DNA of 64,000 nucleotides from Blautia faecis (GTDB taxonomy: Bacteria; Bacillota; Clostridia; Lachnospirales; Lachnospiraceae): positions 62,001-126,000 of the forward strand of contig NZ_JAJCIA010000002.1 of the NCBI RefSeq assembly GCF_020554845.1. The letters run 5' to 3'. How positions within the stretch are numbered: position 1 is the first letter of the stretch; each line of letters begins with the position of its first letter. The notes below the pieces were generated by a model. It saw only the letters and a list, made by a program, of their open reading frames with translations, made no database searches and was not told the origin of the DNA. Of this stretch, positions 17,119 to 25,670 are shown in pieces. Made by a program: the position numbers and the translations under genes.

Positions 17119-17154
17119 GTTAGGAACAGACTCATTTTTTGTCTGTGACCTGAC
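17119..17154 (+). promoter_or_regulatory. Leader hairpin upstream of trkA
   Basis: GTTAGG-ACAGAC pairs with GTCTGT-ACCTGAC around a 9-nt loop in the 5' leader of trkA. It is followed only by a short T stretch (ATTTTCC). It could be an attenuator or an mRNA stabiliser; it does not resemble a cyclic-di-AMP riboswitch. Confidence 0.4.
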
Positions 17155-17186
17155 ATTTTCCTATTATTTATATATTTGGAGGAGTT

Positions 17187-18545
17187 ATGCAAATTATAAT
17201 TGTCGGGTGTGGAAAAGTTGGACGTACACTTGCAGAGCAGCTTCAGGAAGAGGATACTGATATAACTCTGATCGATATCAATCCGGACAGGATTAATGAG
17301 ATTACAGATGAAGTAGATGCTATGGGCGTTGTTGGAAATGGAGCAAGTATCAATACTCTTATGGAAGCGAGAATTGAGACTGCAGACATTCTTATCGCAG
17401 TTACTGTATCAGATGAGATGAACCTTCTATGCTGTCTGATCGCCCAGAAGACTGGTCACTGCCACACAATTGCCCGTGTGCGTAATCCGATTTACAGTAA
17501 GGAGATTGGTTTTATCAAGGAGCGTCTGGGTGTAACCATGATCATCAACCCGGAACTGGCAGCAGCCCAGGAGATTTCAAAACTTCTGCGTTTTCCATCC
17601 GCCATAAAGATCGATACTTTTGCCAGAGGCAAGGTAGAACTTCTGAAATTTAAAGTAATGCCTGAATTTGAACTGGATGGAAAGAGCATTCAGCAGATTA
17701 CGGAGCACTTTCGCTGCGATATTCTTTTCTGCGCTATTGAGGGAAAAGATTATACTACCATTCCAGGCGGTACCAATGTGATCCGGAATGGAGATGTGAT
17801 TTCTATTCTTGCTACCCCGCAAAATGCAGCAGTTTTCTTTAAAAAGATTGGCTTGAAGACCCATCAGGTAAAGAACACCGTGATCGTAGGAGGTGGAACT
17901 ATTTCTTATTATCTTGCCAAGGCCCTGCTTGCCATGAAGATCAAAGTCAAGGTAATTGAGAAAGATAAGAACCGCTGTGAGTTCCTAAGCGAAGAACTTA
18001 CAGATGCTACGATTATTAACGGTGACGGCACAGACCGTTCCCTTCTTCTGGAAGAGGGGCTGGAAAGTGCTGAGTCCTTTGTAACTTTGACCAATATGGA
18101 CGAGGAGAATATTTTCCTTTCCCTTTTCGCAAAGACTATTTCAAATGCCAAGCTGGTTGCCAAGGTAAACAGACTTGCCTATGACGATATTATTGACAGT
18201 CTGGACATCGGAAGTGTTATTTACCCGAAATACATTACTGCAGATTATATTTTGCAGTATGTAAGAGCAACTCAGAATTCCATTGGAAGTAATGTGGAGA
18301 CCTTGTATCACATTCTGGATGGAAAGGCAGAAGCTCTGGAATTTAAGATCTGTGATAATTCACCTATTGTAGGAAGGACATTGTCCGAACTGAATCTGAA
18401 GAAGAATCTTCTGGTTGGATGTCTTTACCGGGATGGCAGTGTGCGCATTCCTCGTGGACATGATGCCCTGGAGATTGGAGACAGAGTTGTAATTGTTACC
18501 ACGAACAGAGGCCTTCGTGATATCAACGATATACTTGCAAAGTAA
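17187..18545 (+). CDS. trkA: Trk potassium uptake regulatory protein TrkA
   Basis: A 452-residue cytoplasmic protein made of two RCK units. Each has a Rossmann NAD-binding start (MQIIIVGCGKVGRTLAE at residue 1 and VKNTVIVGGGTISYYLAK at about residue 230) with the ribose-binding acid (LIDIN, VIEKD), and each is followed by a TrkA_C domain. The length is that of classical TrkA. It gates the TrkH channel encoded 12 bp downstream, in response to NAD(H)/ATP. AGGAG lies 5 nt before the ATG. It has its own promoter at 17075. Confidence 0.95.
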   Translation: MQIIIVGCGKVGRTLAEQLQEEDTDITLIDINPDRINEITDEVDAMGVVGNGASINTLMEARIETADILIAVTVSDEMNLLCCLIAQKTGHCHTIARVRNPIYSKEIGFIKERLGVTMIINPELAAAQEISKLLRFPSAIKIDTFARGKVELLKFKVMPEFELDGKSIQQITEHFRCDILFCAIEGKDYTTIPGGTNVIRNGDVISILATPQNAAVFFKKIGLKTHQVKNTVIVGGGTISYYLAKALLAMKIKVKVIEKDKNRCEFLSEELTDATIINGDGTDRSLLLEEGLESAESFVTLTNMDEENIFLSLFAKTISNAKLVAKVNRLAYDDIIDSLDIGSVIYPKYITADYILQYVRATQNSIGSNVETLYHILDGKAEALEFKICDNSPIVGRTLSELNLKKNLLVGCLYRDGSVRIPRGHDALEIGDRVVIVTTNRGLRDINDILAK

Positions 18546-18557
18546 AGGAGTCCGGAC

Positions 18558-19997
18558 ATGAATTATTCCATGATATCTTATATTCTTGGCTGGATCTTCA
18601 ATTTTGAAGCGGCATTTATGATTTTGCCAGGAATTACAGCAATCATTTACCGGGAAAAAAATGGTCTGGCATTTCTGATCACGATGTTGATCTGTCTCAC
18701 AATTGGAATTCCACTTACCAGGAGGAAAAGAAAAAGCAAAGTATTCCATGCCAAAGAGGGTGCTGTTACAGTTGCTCTCAGCTGGCTGGTACTCAGTATT
18801 GCAGGAGCCCTTCCCTTTATTATTTCAGGAAGTATTCCACATCCTATAGATGCAATATTTGAGACTGTTTCCGGTTTTACCACGACTGGAGCCAGTATTT
18901 TGAACAATGTGGAGGCACTTTCTCACTGTATGCTGATCTGGAGAAGCTTTACCCACTGGATTGGCGGAATGGGAGTACTGGTATTTATTCTCTGCCTGCT
19001 GCCTCTTACCGGTGGATATCACATGAATCTGATGAAAGCAGAGAGCCCGGGACCGTCTGTCAGCAAATTGGTGCCGAAGGTACAGTCCACAGCCAAGATT
19101 TTGTATACCATATACATTATTCTGACTATTGTGGAGATCATTTTCCTTCTCATTGGAAAAATGCCTCTGTTTGATACATTGTGCCTTAGTTTTGGTACCG
19201 CAGGTACCGGTGGTTTTGGTGTCAAAAATGACAGCATTGCAAGCTACAGTACGTATAATCAGGTGGTGATCACGGTCTTTATGATTCTTTTTGGAATCAA
19301 CTTTAATGCCTATTATCTGCTTCTGACAAAGAAAGTAATGCAGGCAGCGAAGAATGAAGAGGTACGTTACTATCTGGGGATTATTGGCCTGGCCATTGTA
19401 GCTATCGCCATTAATACAAGAGAAATGTTTACAAGCTTTGGAAGTGCTTTCCAGCAGGCTGCTTTCCAGGTGGGGTCCATCATTACGACTACTGGATATG
19501 CTACCACAGACTTCAATGTGTGGCCGGTATTTTCCAAGACCATTCTGGTTATCCTTATGTTTGTGGGAGCCTGTGCAGGAAGTACAGGCGGCGGTATCAA
19601 GGTATCCCGTCTTCTGATCCTGTGTAAATCTGCACGCAAGGAACTGCAGCTGTATCTGCACCCAAATGCAGTGAAGAAGATCAAGATGGATGATAAGGCG
19701 ATTCCCCATGAGGTGGTGAGAGCTACAAATATGTTCCTGTTTGTGTATATTATGATTTTTGTTATTTCACTGTTGATCATAAGTCTGGACAATCTGGATA
19801 TGGTTTCCAATTTCACTGCGATCGCAGCCACTTTGAATAATATAGGACCTGGTCTTGGAGCTGTGGGACCTACCGGGAACTTTGATACGTATTCTTATAT
19901 TTCCAAGGCTGTTATGATCTTTGATATGCTGGCAGGAAGGCTTGAAGTATTCCCGCTGTTACTTTTGTTTAAGAGAGATACCTGGAGAAAGTTCTGA
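18558..19997 (+). CDS. trkH: Trk potassium transporter membrane subunit TrkH
   Basis: A 479-residue membrane protein with about ten hydrophobic segments and the four K+ filter loops: TVSGFTTTGAS, GTAGTGGFGVK, ITTTGYATTDF and ATLNNIGPGLG. It takes up K+ together with its TrkA partner upstream. The start ATG has AAAGGAG 9 nt upstream, and the 12-bp gap to trkA indicates one operon. A bidirectional terminator follows at 20012-20063. Confidence 0.95.
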   Translation: MNYSMISYILGWIFNFEAAFMILPGITAIIYREKNGLAFLITMLICLTIGIPLTRRKRKSKVFHAKEGAVTVALSWLVLSIAGALPFIISGSIPHPIDAIFETVSGFTTTGASILNNVEALSHCMLIWRSFTHWIGGMGVLVFILCLLPLTGGYHMNLMKAESPGPSVSKLVPKVQSTAKILYTIYIILTIVEIIFLLIGKMPLFDTLCLSFGTAGTGGFGVKNDSIASYSTYNQVVITVFMILFGINFNAYYLLLTKKVMQAAKNEEVRYYLGIIGLAIVAIAINTREMFTSFGSAFQQAAFQVGSIITTTGYATTDFNVWPVFSKTILVILMFVGACAGSTGGGIKVSRLLILCKSARKELQLYLHPNAVKKIKMDDKAIPHEVVRATNMFLFVYIMIFVISLLIISLDNLDMVSNFTAIAATLNNIGPGLGAVGPTGNFDTYSYISKAVMIFDMLAGRLEVFPLLLLFKRDTWRKF

Positions 19998-20011
19998 AAA
20001 CTGACAAATAT

Positions 20012-20063
20012 AAAACTCCTCAAATTAACACGCTCTAAAGAATGTTAATTTGAGGAGTCTTTA
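20012..20063. terminator. Bidirectional terminator between trkH and the DUF6062-like gene
   Basis: An 18-bp stem (20013-20030 with 20043-20060, core CTCCTCAAATTAACA/TGTTAATTTGAGGAG) is flanked by A runs on the left and T runs on the right, so it can end transcripts from both sides. The loop contains CACGCTCTA, the tip sequence of the family 1 repeat, perhaps by chance. Confidence 0.88.
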
Positions 20064-20097
20064 TTTGCGTAAGCAACGAACAGGAGCTTGTTTGGTT

Positions 20098-20871
20098 TTA
20101 CTTGTCCATAGTATAAGGCTCATCTGCCGGATATCCTCCTGCCGCTTTCTGCATTCCACGCGGCAGTGCATCCTTGGAAGTACGCCAGTCCGCATCTTTA
20201 TTGCGGTAATCAAACTTATCGCAGAACCAGTCCAGATCATCAGAAAGCCTTTGCATATTCTGCTCCATCATTGGGAAAAGGATAGCGTAAAAGGCTTTTT
20301 TCTCTTTATCAGATAAAGCACTTTCAGCTGTTTCAACAAGATCTCCGAAATGGGGAATGCAAAATCCCTTACAGGTTTCAAAAAGCGGGAGAAATTCCTG
20401 ATTTTTTTTAAACAGTTCAAAAAAAGTATCCAGATATCTTGCATAGGTATCTTTATAAAAATTGCAGATATAGCAGGTATCTTCCTGTTCTTTTACCCAT
20501 GTGCCAAGAGAAGTCTTCGGTGCCTCTGTATCTGTGTTCCTCTTCTTAAATCTGGAAAAAACGGAAGTCCTGGAAGGGGCGAAAATCCTGATCTGTTCAT
20601 GAAGTTCTTTTGTTTTGTACTGAAAATGGGTTTTCAGAATCAGCCCTGTACCCAGACGGTTTCCGTAGTCATACATTTTCTTATAGTGGGTACGGCAAAA
20701 GCCCATTTTATCAGTTTCTGCCCGTACATCGTCTTCCATATAAGATGCGCCGGCACCTAAAACGAAATCCATGGCATGCTGTTCCAGCTGGCGCTCCACA
20801 AAACAGAAAGGGCATTCGTCCTCTGCTTTAAAAGCATCCATCAGGGGAATGGTATATAATTTTTCTTTCAT
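20098..20871 (-). CDS. DUF6062-like cysteine-rich protein of unknown function
   Basis: A 257-residue soluble protein with regularly placed Cys/His pairs: CPFCFVE near residue 20, FCRTH near 59, CYICNFY near 133, and FCIPHF near 171. This suggests two zinc or redox sites in a duplicated fold. It looks like the DUF6062 family of clostridia, recognised by pattern only. It is transcribed from the tetR promoter region, 35 bp downstream of tetR, so it probably belongs to that regulon. GGAGA lies upstream of the ATG. No function is known to me. Confidence 0.7.
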   Translation of the reverse strand: MKEKLYTIPLMDAFKAEDECPFCFVERQLEQHAMDFVLGAGASYMEDDVRAETDKMGFCRTHYKKMYDYGNRLGTGLILKTHFQYKTKELHEQIRIFAPSRTSVFSRFKKRNTDTEAPKTSLGTWVKEQEDTCYICNFYKDTYARYLDTFFELFKKNQEFLPLFETCKGFCIPHFGDLVETAESALSDKEKKAFYAILFPMMEQNMQRLSDDLDWFCDKFDYRNKDADWRTSKDALPRGMQKAAGGYPADEPYTMDK

Positions 20872-20906
20872 CTGTAAGGTCTCCTTCAGGATTTTAATGT
20901 ATAAGT

Positions 20907-21527
20907 CTATAATTTTTCAACATCTGCTCCATGGATAAATGCCTGCAAAATACAGTCTATCGTCCGATGAAGATAAGGACGGTATTCAGCAAGACAGACT
21001 GGCTGGGAGTGAAGAATACAGCTGTAACTTGTGGAACTTACCAGTTCAATAATGGTAAAAAGAAGCAGCTCTGGGGAATCATACTGTACATCAGATTGAT
21101 CCAGAAGATTGAGATATTCCTGGAAAAATGGAAAATCATCGTCATCTGCCTGTTCCTGAAACGCATCCTTAAAAACTCCCCAGGACAGATTCTTGGAAAT
21201 AAAGCCAAGCAGACTACTCTCAGTTTCCAGCCTGTCCAGAATATTATCTACAATAAAATGAAGCTGTGCAGTGAAACCGGTAATGTGGGAGGCTTCCAGA
21301 GCGTCATGCGCCTCGGAAAAAAGTTCGCCGGCTTTGTGAGAGATCAGCTTATTTCGAATATCATATTTATCTTTAAAATAGAGGTAAAAAGTTCCTTTTG
21401 CAACACCTGCATTTTCCACAATATCGGAAATGGTTGTCTTGGCAAGCCCCTTAGTGGTAAAGAGTTCAAAGGCAGTGTTGTACAGAGCACTTTTCTTCCT
21501 TTTTTTATTTAACTCCAGTTTTCCCAT
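20907..21527 (-). CDS. TetR-family transcriptional repressor
   Basis: A 206-residue repressor. The N-terminal 50 residues form the TetR helix-turn-helix (LYNTAFELFTTKGLAKTTIS, DIVENAGVAKGTFYLYFKDK). The C-terminal ligand domain is divergent and its inducer is unknown. The gene is divergent from the giant heptad-repeat gene at 21876, and the shared control region has two TGAC-N5-GTCA boxes, each overlapping one of the two -35 elements (21669-21762). This arrangement implies autorepression and control of the divergent gene. The DUF6062-like gene follows in the same operon. Confidence 0.9.
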   Translation of the reverse strand: MGKLELNKKRKKSALYNTAFELFTTKGLAKTTISDIVENAGVAKGTFYLYFKDKYDIRNKLISHKAGELFSEAHDALEASHITGFTAQLHFIVDNILDRLETESSLLGFISKNLSWGVFKDAFQEQADDDDFPFFQEYLNLLDQSDVQYDSPELLLFTIIELVSSTSYSCILHSQPVCLAEYRPYLHRTIDCILQAFIHGADVEKL

Positions 21528-21668
21528 GCCAGTTCCTCCTAAGCTTATGTCTGTCAGACATTCTATAAATAAAAGTTTACTGTCTCTTCCAGCAGCAATA
21601 AAAGTCGGTTGTTACAATTATAGCTTCACTATCTGAACTTTTCTTGATAATTATGGTGGTTTATTTCT

Positions 21669-21696
21669 ATTTTAAACAAAAATGACCAAAAGTCAA
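21669..21696 (-). promoter_or_regulatory. Promoter of tetR
   Basis: On the minus strand TTGACT (21691-21696), a 16-bp spacer and TAAAAT (21669-21674). The -35 box lies inside the operator TGACCAAAAGTCA (21683-21695), so bound repressor would block it. Confidence 0.65.
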
Positions 21697-21747
21697 TATC
21701 AAAACAGGAAAAGATTTGGGTAAAAAGCAGATATTGACTACTGGTCA
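21683..21747. promoter_or_regulatory. Paired TetR operators
   Basis: TGACCAAAAGTCA (21683-21695) and TGACTACTGGTCA (21735-21747) are two TGAC-N5-GTCA palindromes, 52 bp apart centre to centre. They are related in inverted orientation: the reverse complement of the second reads TGACCAGTAGTCA. Each overlaps the -35 of one divergent promoter. That the adjacent TetR protein binds them is inferred. Confidence 0.65.
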
Positions 21748-21762
21748 GTTTTGTTGTATAAC
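21734..21762 (+). promoter_or_regulatory. Promoter of the heptad-repeat protein gene
   Basis: TTGACT (21734-21739), 17 bp, TATAAC (21757-21762). The -35 overlaps the second TGAC-N5-GTCA operator. A leader of about 105 nt precedes the start codon. Confidence 0.75.
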
Positions 21763-21875
21763 TTTCATAGGCTAAGAGATGACTAACTGATGTCGGGAAA
21801 ACAGATACGCTGCAGGACAGCGAGAGGAGTTTGCAGACGTCAGATATTTAAGTAAGAATTAAGGAGTTGGCTAAC

Positions 21876-24800
21876 ATGAACCGAAATAAAAAGATTCTGA
21901 ATGTTACAATGGCTGCCGGAATGGCTGCCGTCCTTGGAACTACACCGGTAATTGCTGCAGCACAGGAAGCAGACAATGGAGTATCCAAGGAAGAAACCGT
22001 ATATGTAAACGCTACTGCAGAAGGTGAAATAAAAGACATCACCGTATCTGACTGGCTGAAGAATTCCGGATCAGCAGAGGGAGATATATCCGATGTATCT
22101 GACCTGGAAGGAATCAAGAATGTAAAAGGTGATGAAACCTTTACCCAGGATGGCGACAAGGTTACCTGGAATACAGACAGCAGTGATATTTACTATCAGG
22201 GAACTTCCAACAAGGAACTTCCGGTAGATATGAAGATCAAATATTATCTGGATGACCAGGAAATTACTCCAGAGGAGCTTGCTGGCAAGAGTGGACATCT
22301 TCGTATGGAAGTTTCTTATACAAACAAATCCAAAAAGACAGTAAAAGTTGATAAAAAAGACGTAGAAGTTTATTCTCCGTTTGTTATGGTAACCGGAATG
22401 ATCCTTTCTTCCGATAATTTTTCCAATGTTACCATTGATAATGGAAAGGTGATTTCCGATGGCGACAAGGAAATGGTTGTAGGAGTTGCAGTTCCAGGTT
22501 TAAAGGACAGCCTGGATTTAAGCGGTGACCTTTCCGATAAGATTGATATTCCGGAAGGATTCACAATGGAGGCTGATGTTACAGACTGTACTATGGGAAA
22601 TACTTTCACTATGGCGGTTACAGACTTGCTCAGCAGTCTGAATCTTGAGGATTCCGATGATTTGGATGAACTTCAGGATTCTCTGGATGAACTGGATGAT
22701 GCAGCAGTGAAGCTGGTAGATGGATCTAAGGATCTTTTTGATGGAACTAAGAAGCTTTATGATGGAACGAAAGATCTTTATGATGGAACCGAAAATCTGA
22801 AAGACGGAACCAGCCAGCTTTATGATGGAGCCAAGGACCTTGATGACGGAGCCAAGACTCTGAAAGATGGAACCAGCCAGCTTTATGATGGAAGTAAAGA
22901 TCTGGATGACGGAGCCAGTCAGCTTTACGACGGAGCCAAGACTCTTAATACAGGAGCCGGTCAGCTTTATGATGGAACTACTTCCTTATACAGTGGAACA
23001 AAGACTCTGTACGATGGAACCAGAACGCTTTATGGCGGAGCCAATACACTGGCTTCCAGCTACAATGAATTTGATGCTGGTGTGGCAAGTGCCAAGACTG
23101 GTGCTTACCAGTTAAACAGCGGTGCAAAAACACTGCAGAGCGGTATTTCCCAGTATACTGCAGGGGTGGATTCACTGGCTTCTGGTGTGAACAGCTACAC
23201 AGAAGGTGTTGACACTGTAAACAGCAACATGGCAGAGTATAATAAAGGAATGAAATCCCTGACAGATGGTGTGAACAAATATGTGGCTGGTGGAAATCAG
23301 CTGGCAGACGGTGTAACCGCTTATGTAAATGGTGCAACTCAGCTGACTGACGGAGTAAGCACTTATGTAAGCGGTGCAAGTGCCCTGGCACAGGGAACCA
23401 AGGACTATGTAAGTGGAACATCTGCACTGGTTGAAGGGGTAGGACAGCTGGCACCTGGAATCCAGCAGGCTTCAGAAGGAATCAGCGCTGCTTCTGCAAA
23501 ACTTACAGAAATTGCCAAGAATGTAGCAGCTGCAAAGCCGGAAACAATGGTGAAGAGCCTGAATCAGTATGCAGATGGAGCTGATTCCCTGGCTGACGGT
23601 GTAACGGAATACGTTGGAAAAGTAGGTGAGGCTGCTTCTGGAGCAGCAAGTGTTGCAGAGGGTGCAAAGAGCCTGACTGATGGTACAGCGGCTCTTGTTT
23701 CCGGTGCAACTCAGGTAAAAGACGGAATTGGAAAATTAAAAGAAGGAACAAGCTATTCAATCAGTCAGATCGGCGACAGTGCCTCTAAGACAATGAAGGA
23801 TTCAGCAGCAAGTATCCATGAGGCAGCTGCCCAGATTGAGACTACGGTTACTGCACAGTCCGCAGGGGTATCTACAGATGCTGCCGCTGGTGCAATCAGT
23901 GCAACCCAGAGCTCTATGAGCAGTGCAATCGCAACTTTACAGGGAGCACTTGGAACAGAGGGACTTGACGAAGGAACTGCAGCAGCTATTAATTCTGCAA
24001 TCGAGCAGTTAAATGCAGGTCTTGGAAATGCTTCTGCCGCCCAGGGTGAGCTAGGTAACATTCAGGCACAGTCACAGGTAGCTGTCCAGGCTGAGACAAA
24101 CGGAAGCAGTGTTCAGGAATCCTTAAATGCCATTGCGTCCACCCTGGAAGGTGCAGCGGGCAGTATTTCAGAAGCAGCATCAGCGAGCTCCTCAACTTTA
24201 GCTGGTGAAGCAGATAAACTGATTGCAGGTGCAGCTGCTGTTGAATCAGGAGCCCAGACCGCAAATGCAGGAGCCGCACAGCTGAGCACAGGTGCTGATT
24301 CTCTGAACAGTGGAATGGCACAGCTGAAGGAAGCAGGTGAAGGTCAGTTATCTACAGGAGCATCAAATCTGAAAGCAGCCGGAACGCAGGTAAGAGAGAG
24401 TCTGACAGCAGTAAGCAGTCTGATTGCAGGACTTGGAGATCTTTCTTCCATGACAGATTCTGTGAATCAGTTAGCGGAAGGTGCTAAACAGATTTCAGAA
24501 GGAAATGAGAAGCTTCAGGCTGGCTATAAACAGTTACAGGATACCAAGGCTGCTGAGACACTTACAAGCGGAGCAGATCAGATCCTTAACAGTGAGAAGA
24601 CTATTACAGATGGAATCAATACCCTTCAGGGCAAGGATAATGCCAATGCAACAGCACTTCTCAGTGGCGCAAGTACATTAAAGAGTGCAAAGGAGAGCCT
24701 TGATGCAGGTATCAGTTCAATCAGCAAAGCAACCGGCAAGCTGGTAACTGGTGTTGGTCAGATTGCAGCAAACAGTGTGGCACTAAGAAGCGGAGCTTCT

Positions 24801-25457
24801 CAGCTGACAGCAAGCAGTGATACCCTGAACAGTGGAGCATCCCAGCTGACAGCAGGAACCAAGAGCCTTGTAAGCGGAGCAGGTACATTAGCAGCAGCCA
24901 GTGGACAGGTAAAATCCGGTATTGCACAGCTAAAGAACGGTGCTGCAGATCTGAGAAGCGGAGCTTCCCAGTTAAGAAGCGGTGCAAACAGTGTTAATAA
25001 TGGAACTCGTGAATTGAAGAGTGGTACATCTTCTTTAGTAAGCGGAACAAAAGATCTGAAAGACGGAACCAAGACTTTGAAAGATGGAGCTAAGGAGCTG
25101 AATGACGGAGCTAAGACTCTGAAAGACGGAACAAGCAGTCTGAAAGACGGAGCTAAGACCCTGGATGATGGAGCAAAAGACCTGAAGGATGGGGCAAAAG
25201 ATCTGAAAGACGGAGCTAAGGATCTGAAGGATGGAGCAAAAGATCTGAAGGATGGTGAGAAAGAGTTCTACGATGAGGGTATCAAGAAACTGAAAGATAC
25301 TATGGAAGATGATTTCCAGAGTGTTCTGGATCGCCTGGAAGCACTCCAGTCTGATGATGCTGCTTATACATCCTTCACAGGAAAAGATGCTTCCATGAGT
25401 GGCAACGTGAAGTTCATTATTGAAACAGAAGGCTTCGATGATGGCAGTGAAGACTGA
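21876..25457 (+). CDS. Giant secreted protein with xxxLxxG heptad repeats
   Basis: A 1193-residue protein with a Sec signal peptide (cleavage near VIAAAQEA). Residues about 30-270 form a globular region. Two blocks of near-perfect heptads follow, such as LYDGTKD and LKDGAKD, at about residues 280-385 and 1047-1130. Between them is a degenerate Ala/Ser/Gly-rich heptad region. This is the X-X-X-Leu-X-X-Gly repeat (TIGR03057) known from YhgE/Pip- and MmpL-associated proteins. Those usually carry membrane segments; none is seen here, nor an LPXTG anchor. It ends with a short beta segment (GNVKFIIETEG). AAGGAG lies 9 nt before ATG 21876. It is divergent from, and probably repressed by, the TetR protein. 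Function unknown: an envelope-spanning rod or transporter partner is possible. Confidence 0.85.
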   Translation: MNRNKKILNVTMAAGMAAVLGTTPVIAAAQEADNGVSKEETVYVNATAEGEIKDITVSDWLKNSGSAEGDISDVSDLEGIKNVKGDETFTQDGDKVTWNTDSSDIYYQGTSNKELPVDMKIKYYLDDQEITPEELAGKSGHLRMEVSYTNKSKKTVKVDKKDVEVYSPFVMVTGMILSSDNFSNVTIDNGKVISDGDKEMVVGVAVPGLKDSLDLSGDLSDKIDIPEGFTMEADVTDCTMGNTFTMAVTDLLSSLNLEDSDDLDELQDSLDELDDAAVKLVDGSKDLFDGTKKLYDGTKDLYDGTENLKDGTSQLYDGAKDLDDGAKTLKDGTSQLYDGSKDLDDGASQLYDGAKTLNTGAGQLYDGTTSLYSGTKTLYDGTRTLYGGANTLASSYNEFDAGVASAKTGAYQLNSGAKTLQSGISQYTAGVDSLASGVNSYTEGVDTVNSNMAEYNKGMKSLTDGVNKYVAGGNQLADGVTAYVNGATQLTDGVSTYVSGASALAQGTKDYVSGTSALVEGVGQLAPGIQQASEGISAASAKLTEIAKNVAAAKPETMVKSLNQYADGADSLADGVTEYVGKVGEAASGAASVAEGAKSLTDGTAALVSGATQVKDGIGKLKEGTSYSISQIGDSASKTMKDSAASIHEAAAQIETTVTAQSAGVSTDAAAGAISATQSSMSSAIATLQGALGTEGLDEGTAAAINSAIEQLNAGLGNASAAQGELGNIQAQSQVAVQAETNGSSVQESLNAIASTLEGAAGSISEAASASSSTLAGEADKLIAGAAAVESGAQTANAGAAQLSTGADSLNSGMAQLKEAGEGQLSTGASNLKAAGTQVRESLTAVSSLIAGLGDLSSMTDSVNQLAEGAKQISEGNEKLQAGYKQLQDTKAAETLTSGADQILNSEKTITDGINTLQGKDNANATALLSGASTLKSAKESLDAGISSISKATGKLVTGVGQIAANSVALRSGASQLTASSDTLNSGASQLTAGTKSLVSGAGTLAAASGQVKSGIAQLKNGAADLRSGASQLRSGANSVNNGTRELKSGTSSLVSGTKDLKDGTKTLKDGAKELNDGAKTLKDGTSSLKDGAKTLDDGAKDLKDGAKDLKDGAKDLKDGAKDLKDGEKEFYDEGIKKLKDTMEDDFQSVLDRLEALQSDDAAYTSFTGKDASMSGNVKFIIETEGFDDGSED
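22713..25260 (+). repeat. 21-bp tandem coding repeats in the heptad gene
   Basis: The heptads are visible in DNA as 21-bp units of the type CTGAAAGACGGAGCTAAGGAT. The densest arrays are at 22713-23045 and 25015-25260, where neighbouring units are almost identical. Such arrays can change length by slippage in steps of seven residues without breaking the frame. Confidence 0.8.
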
Positions 25458-25494
25458 TCTTAAGCAGGTCAGATATAAATTTCTATAAGGAAAC

Positions 25495-25530
25495 AGAGAA
25501 GGGCAGGAGAGTATCCTGCTCTTTTCTATT
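25495..25530 (+). terminator. Terminator of the heptad-repeat gene
   Basis: AGAAGGGCAGGA pairs with TCCTGCTCTTTTCT around GAGTA and runs into a T-rich stretch, about 40 bp after the stop codon. Confidence 0.75.
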
Positions 25531-25582
25531 ACGGGATAAGCCCTGCAGCCGTTATCGTTCACGGAGTAACAGCACCTTTTGG

Positions 25583-25611
25583 TTGCACCTGCAAAAAGAG
25601 TCTGCTATAAT
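25583..25611 (+). promoter_or_regulatory. Promoter of the ftsW-type gene
   Basis: TTGCAC (25583-25588), 17 bp, TATAAT (25606-25611), giving a leader of about 55 nt before the GTG start at 25671. Confidence 0.75.
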
Positions 25612-25670
25612 GAAAAACAATTAAGGAAATAAAAGAGTTTATATAAAAATGAACAGAAAAAGGTGATAAA

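Noticed and set aside
22978..23454. His/Leu/Gln-rich open frames on the minus strand across the heptad gene
   Set aside because: They are mirror images of the repetitive coding sequence and carry no signal of their own.
22713..25260. Regular 21-bp repeats that could suggest a CRISPR array
   Set aside because: They are in frame in one long coding region, contiguous without spacers, and encode the heptad protein.
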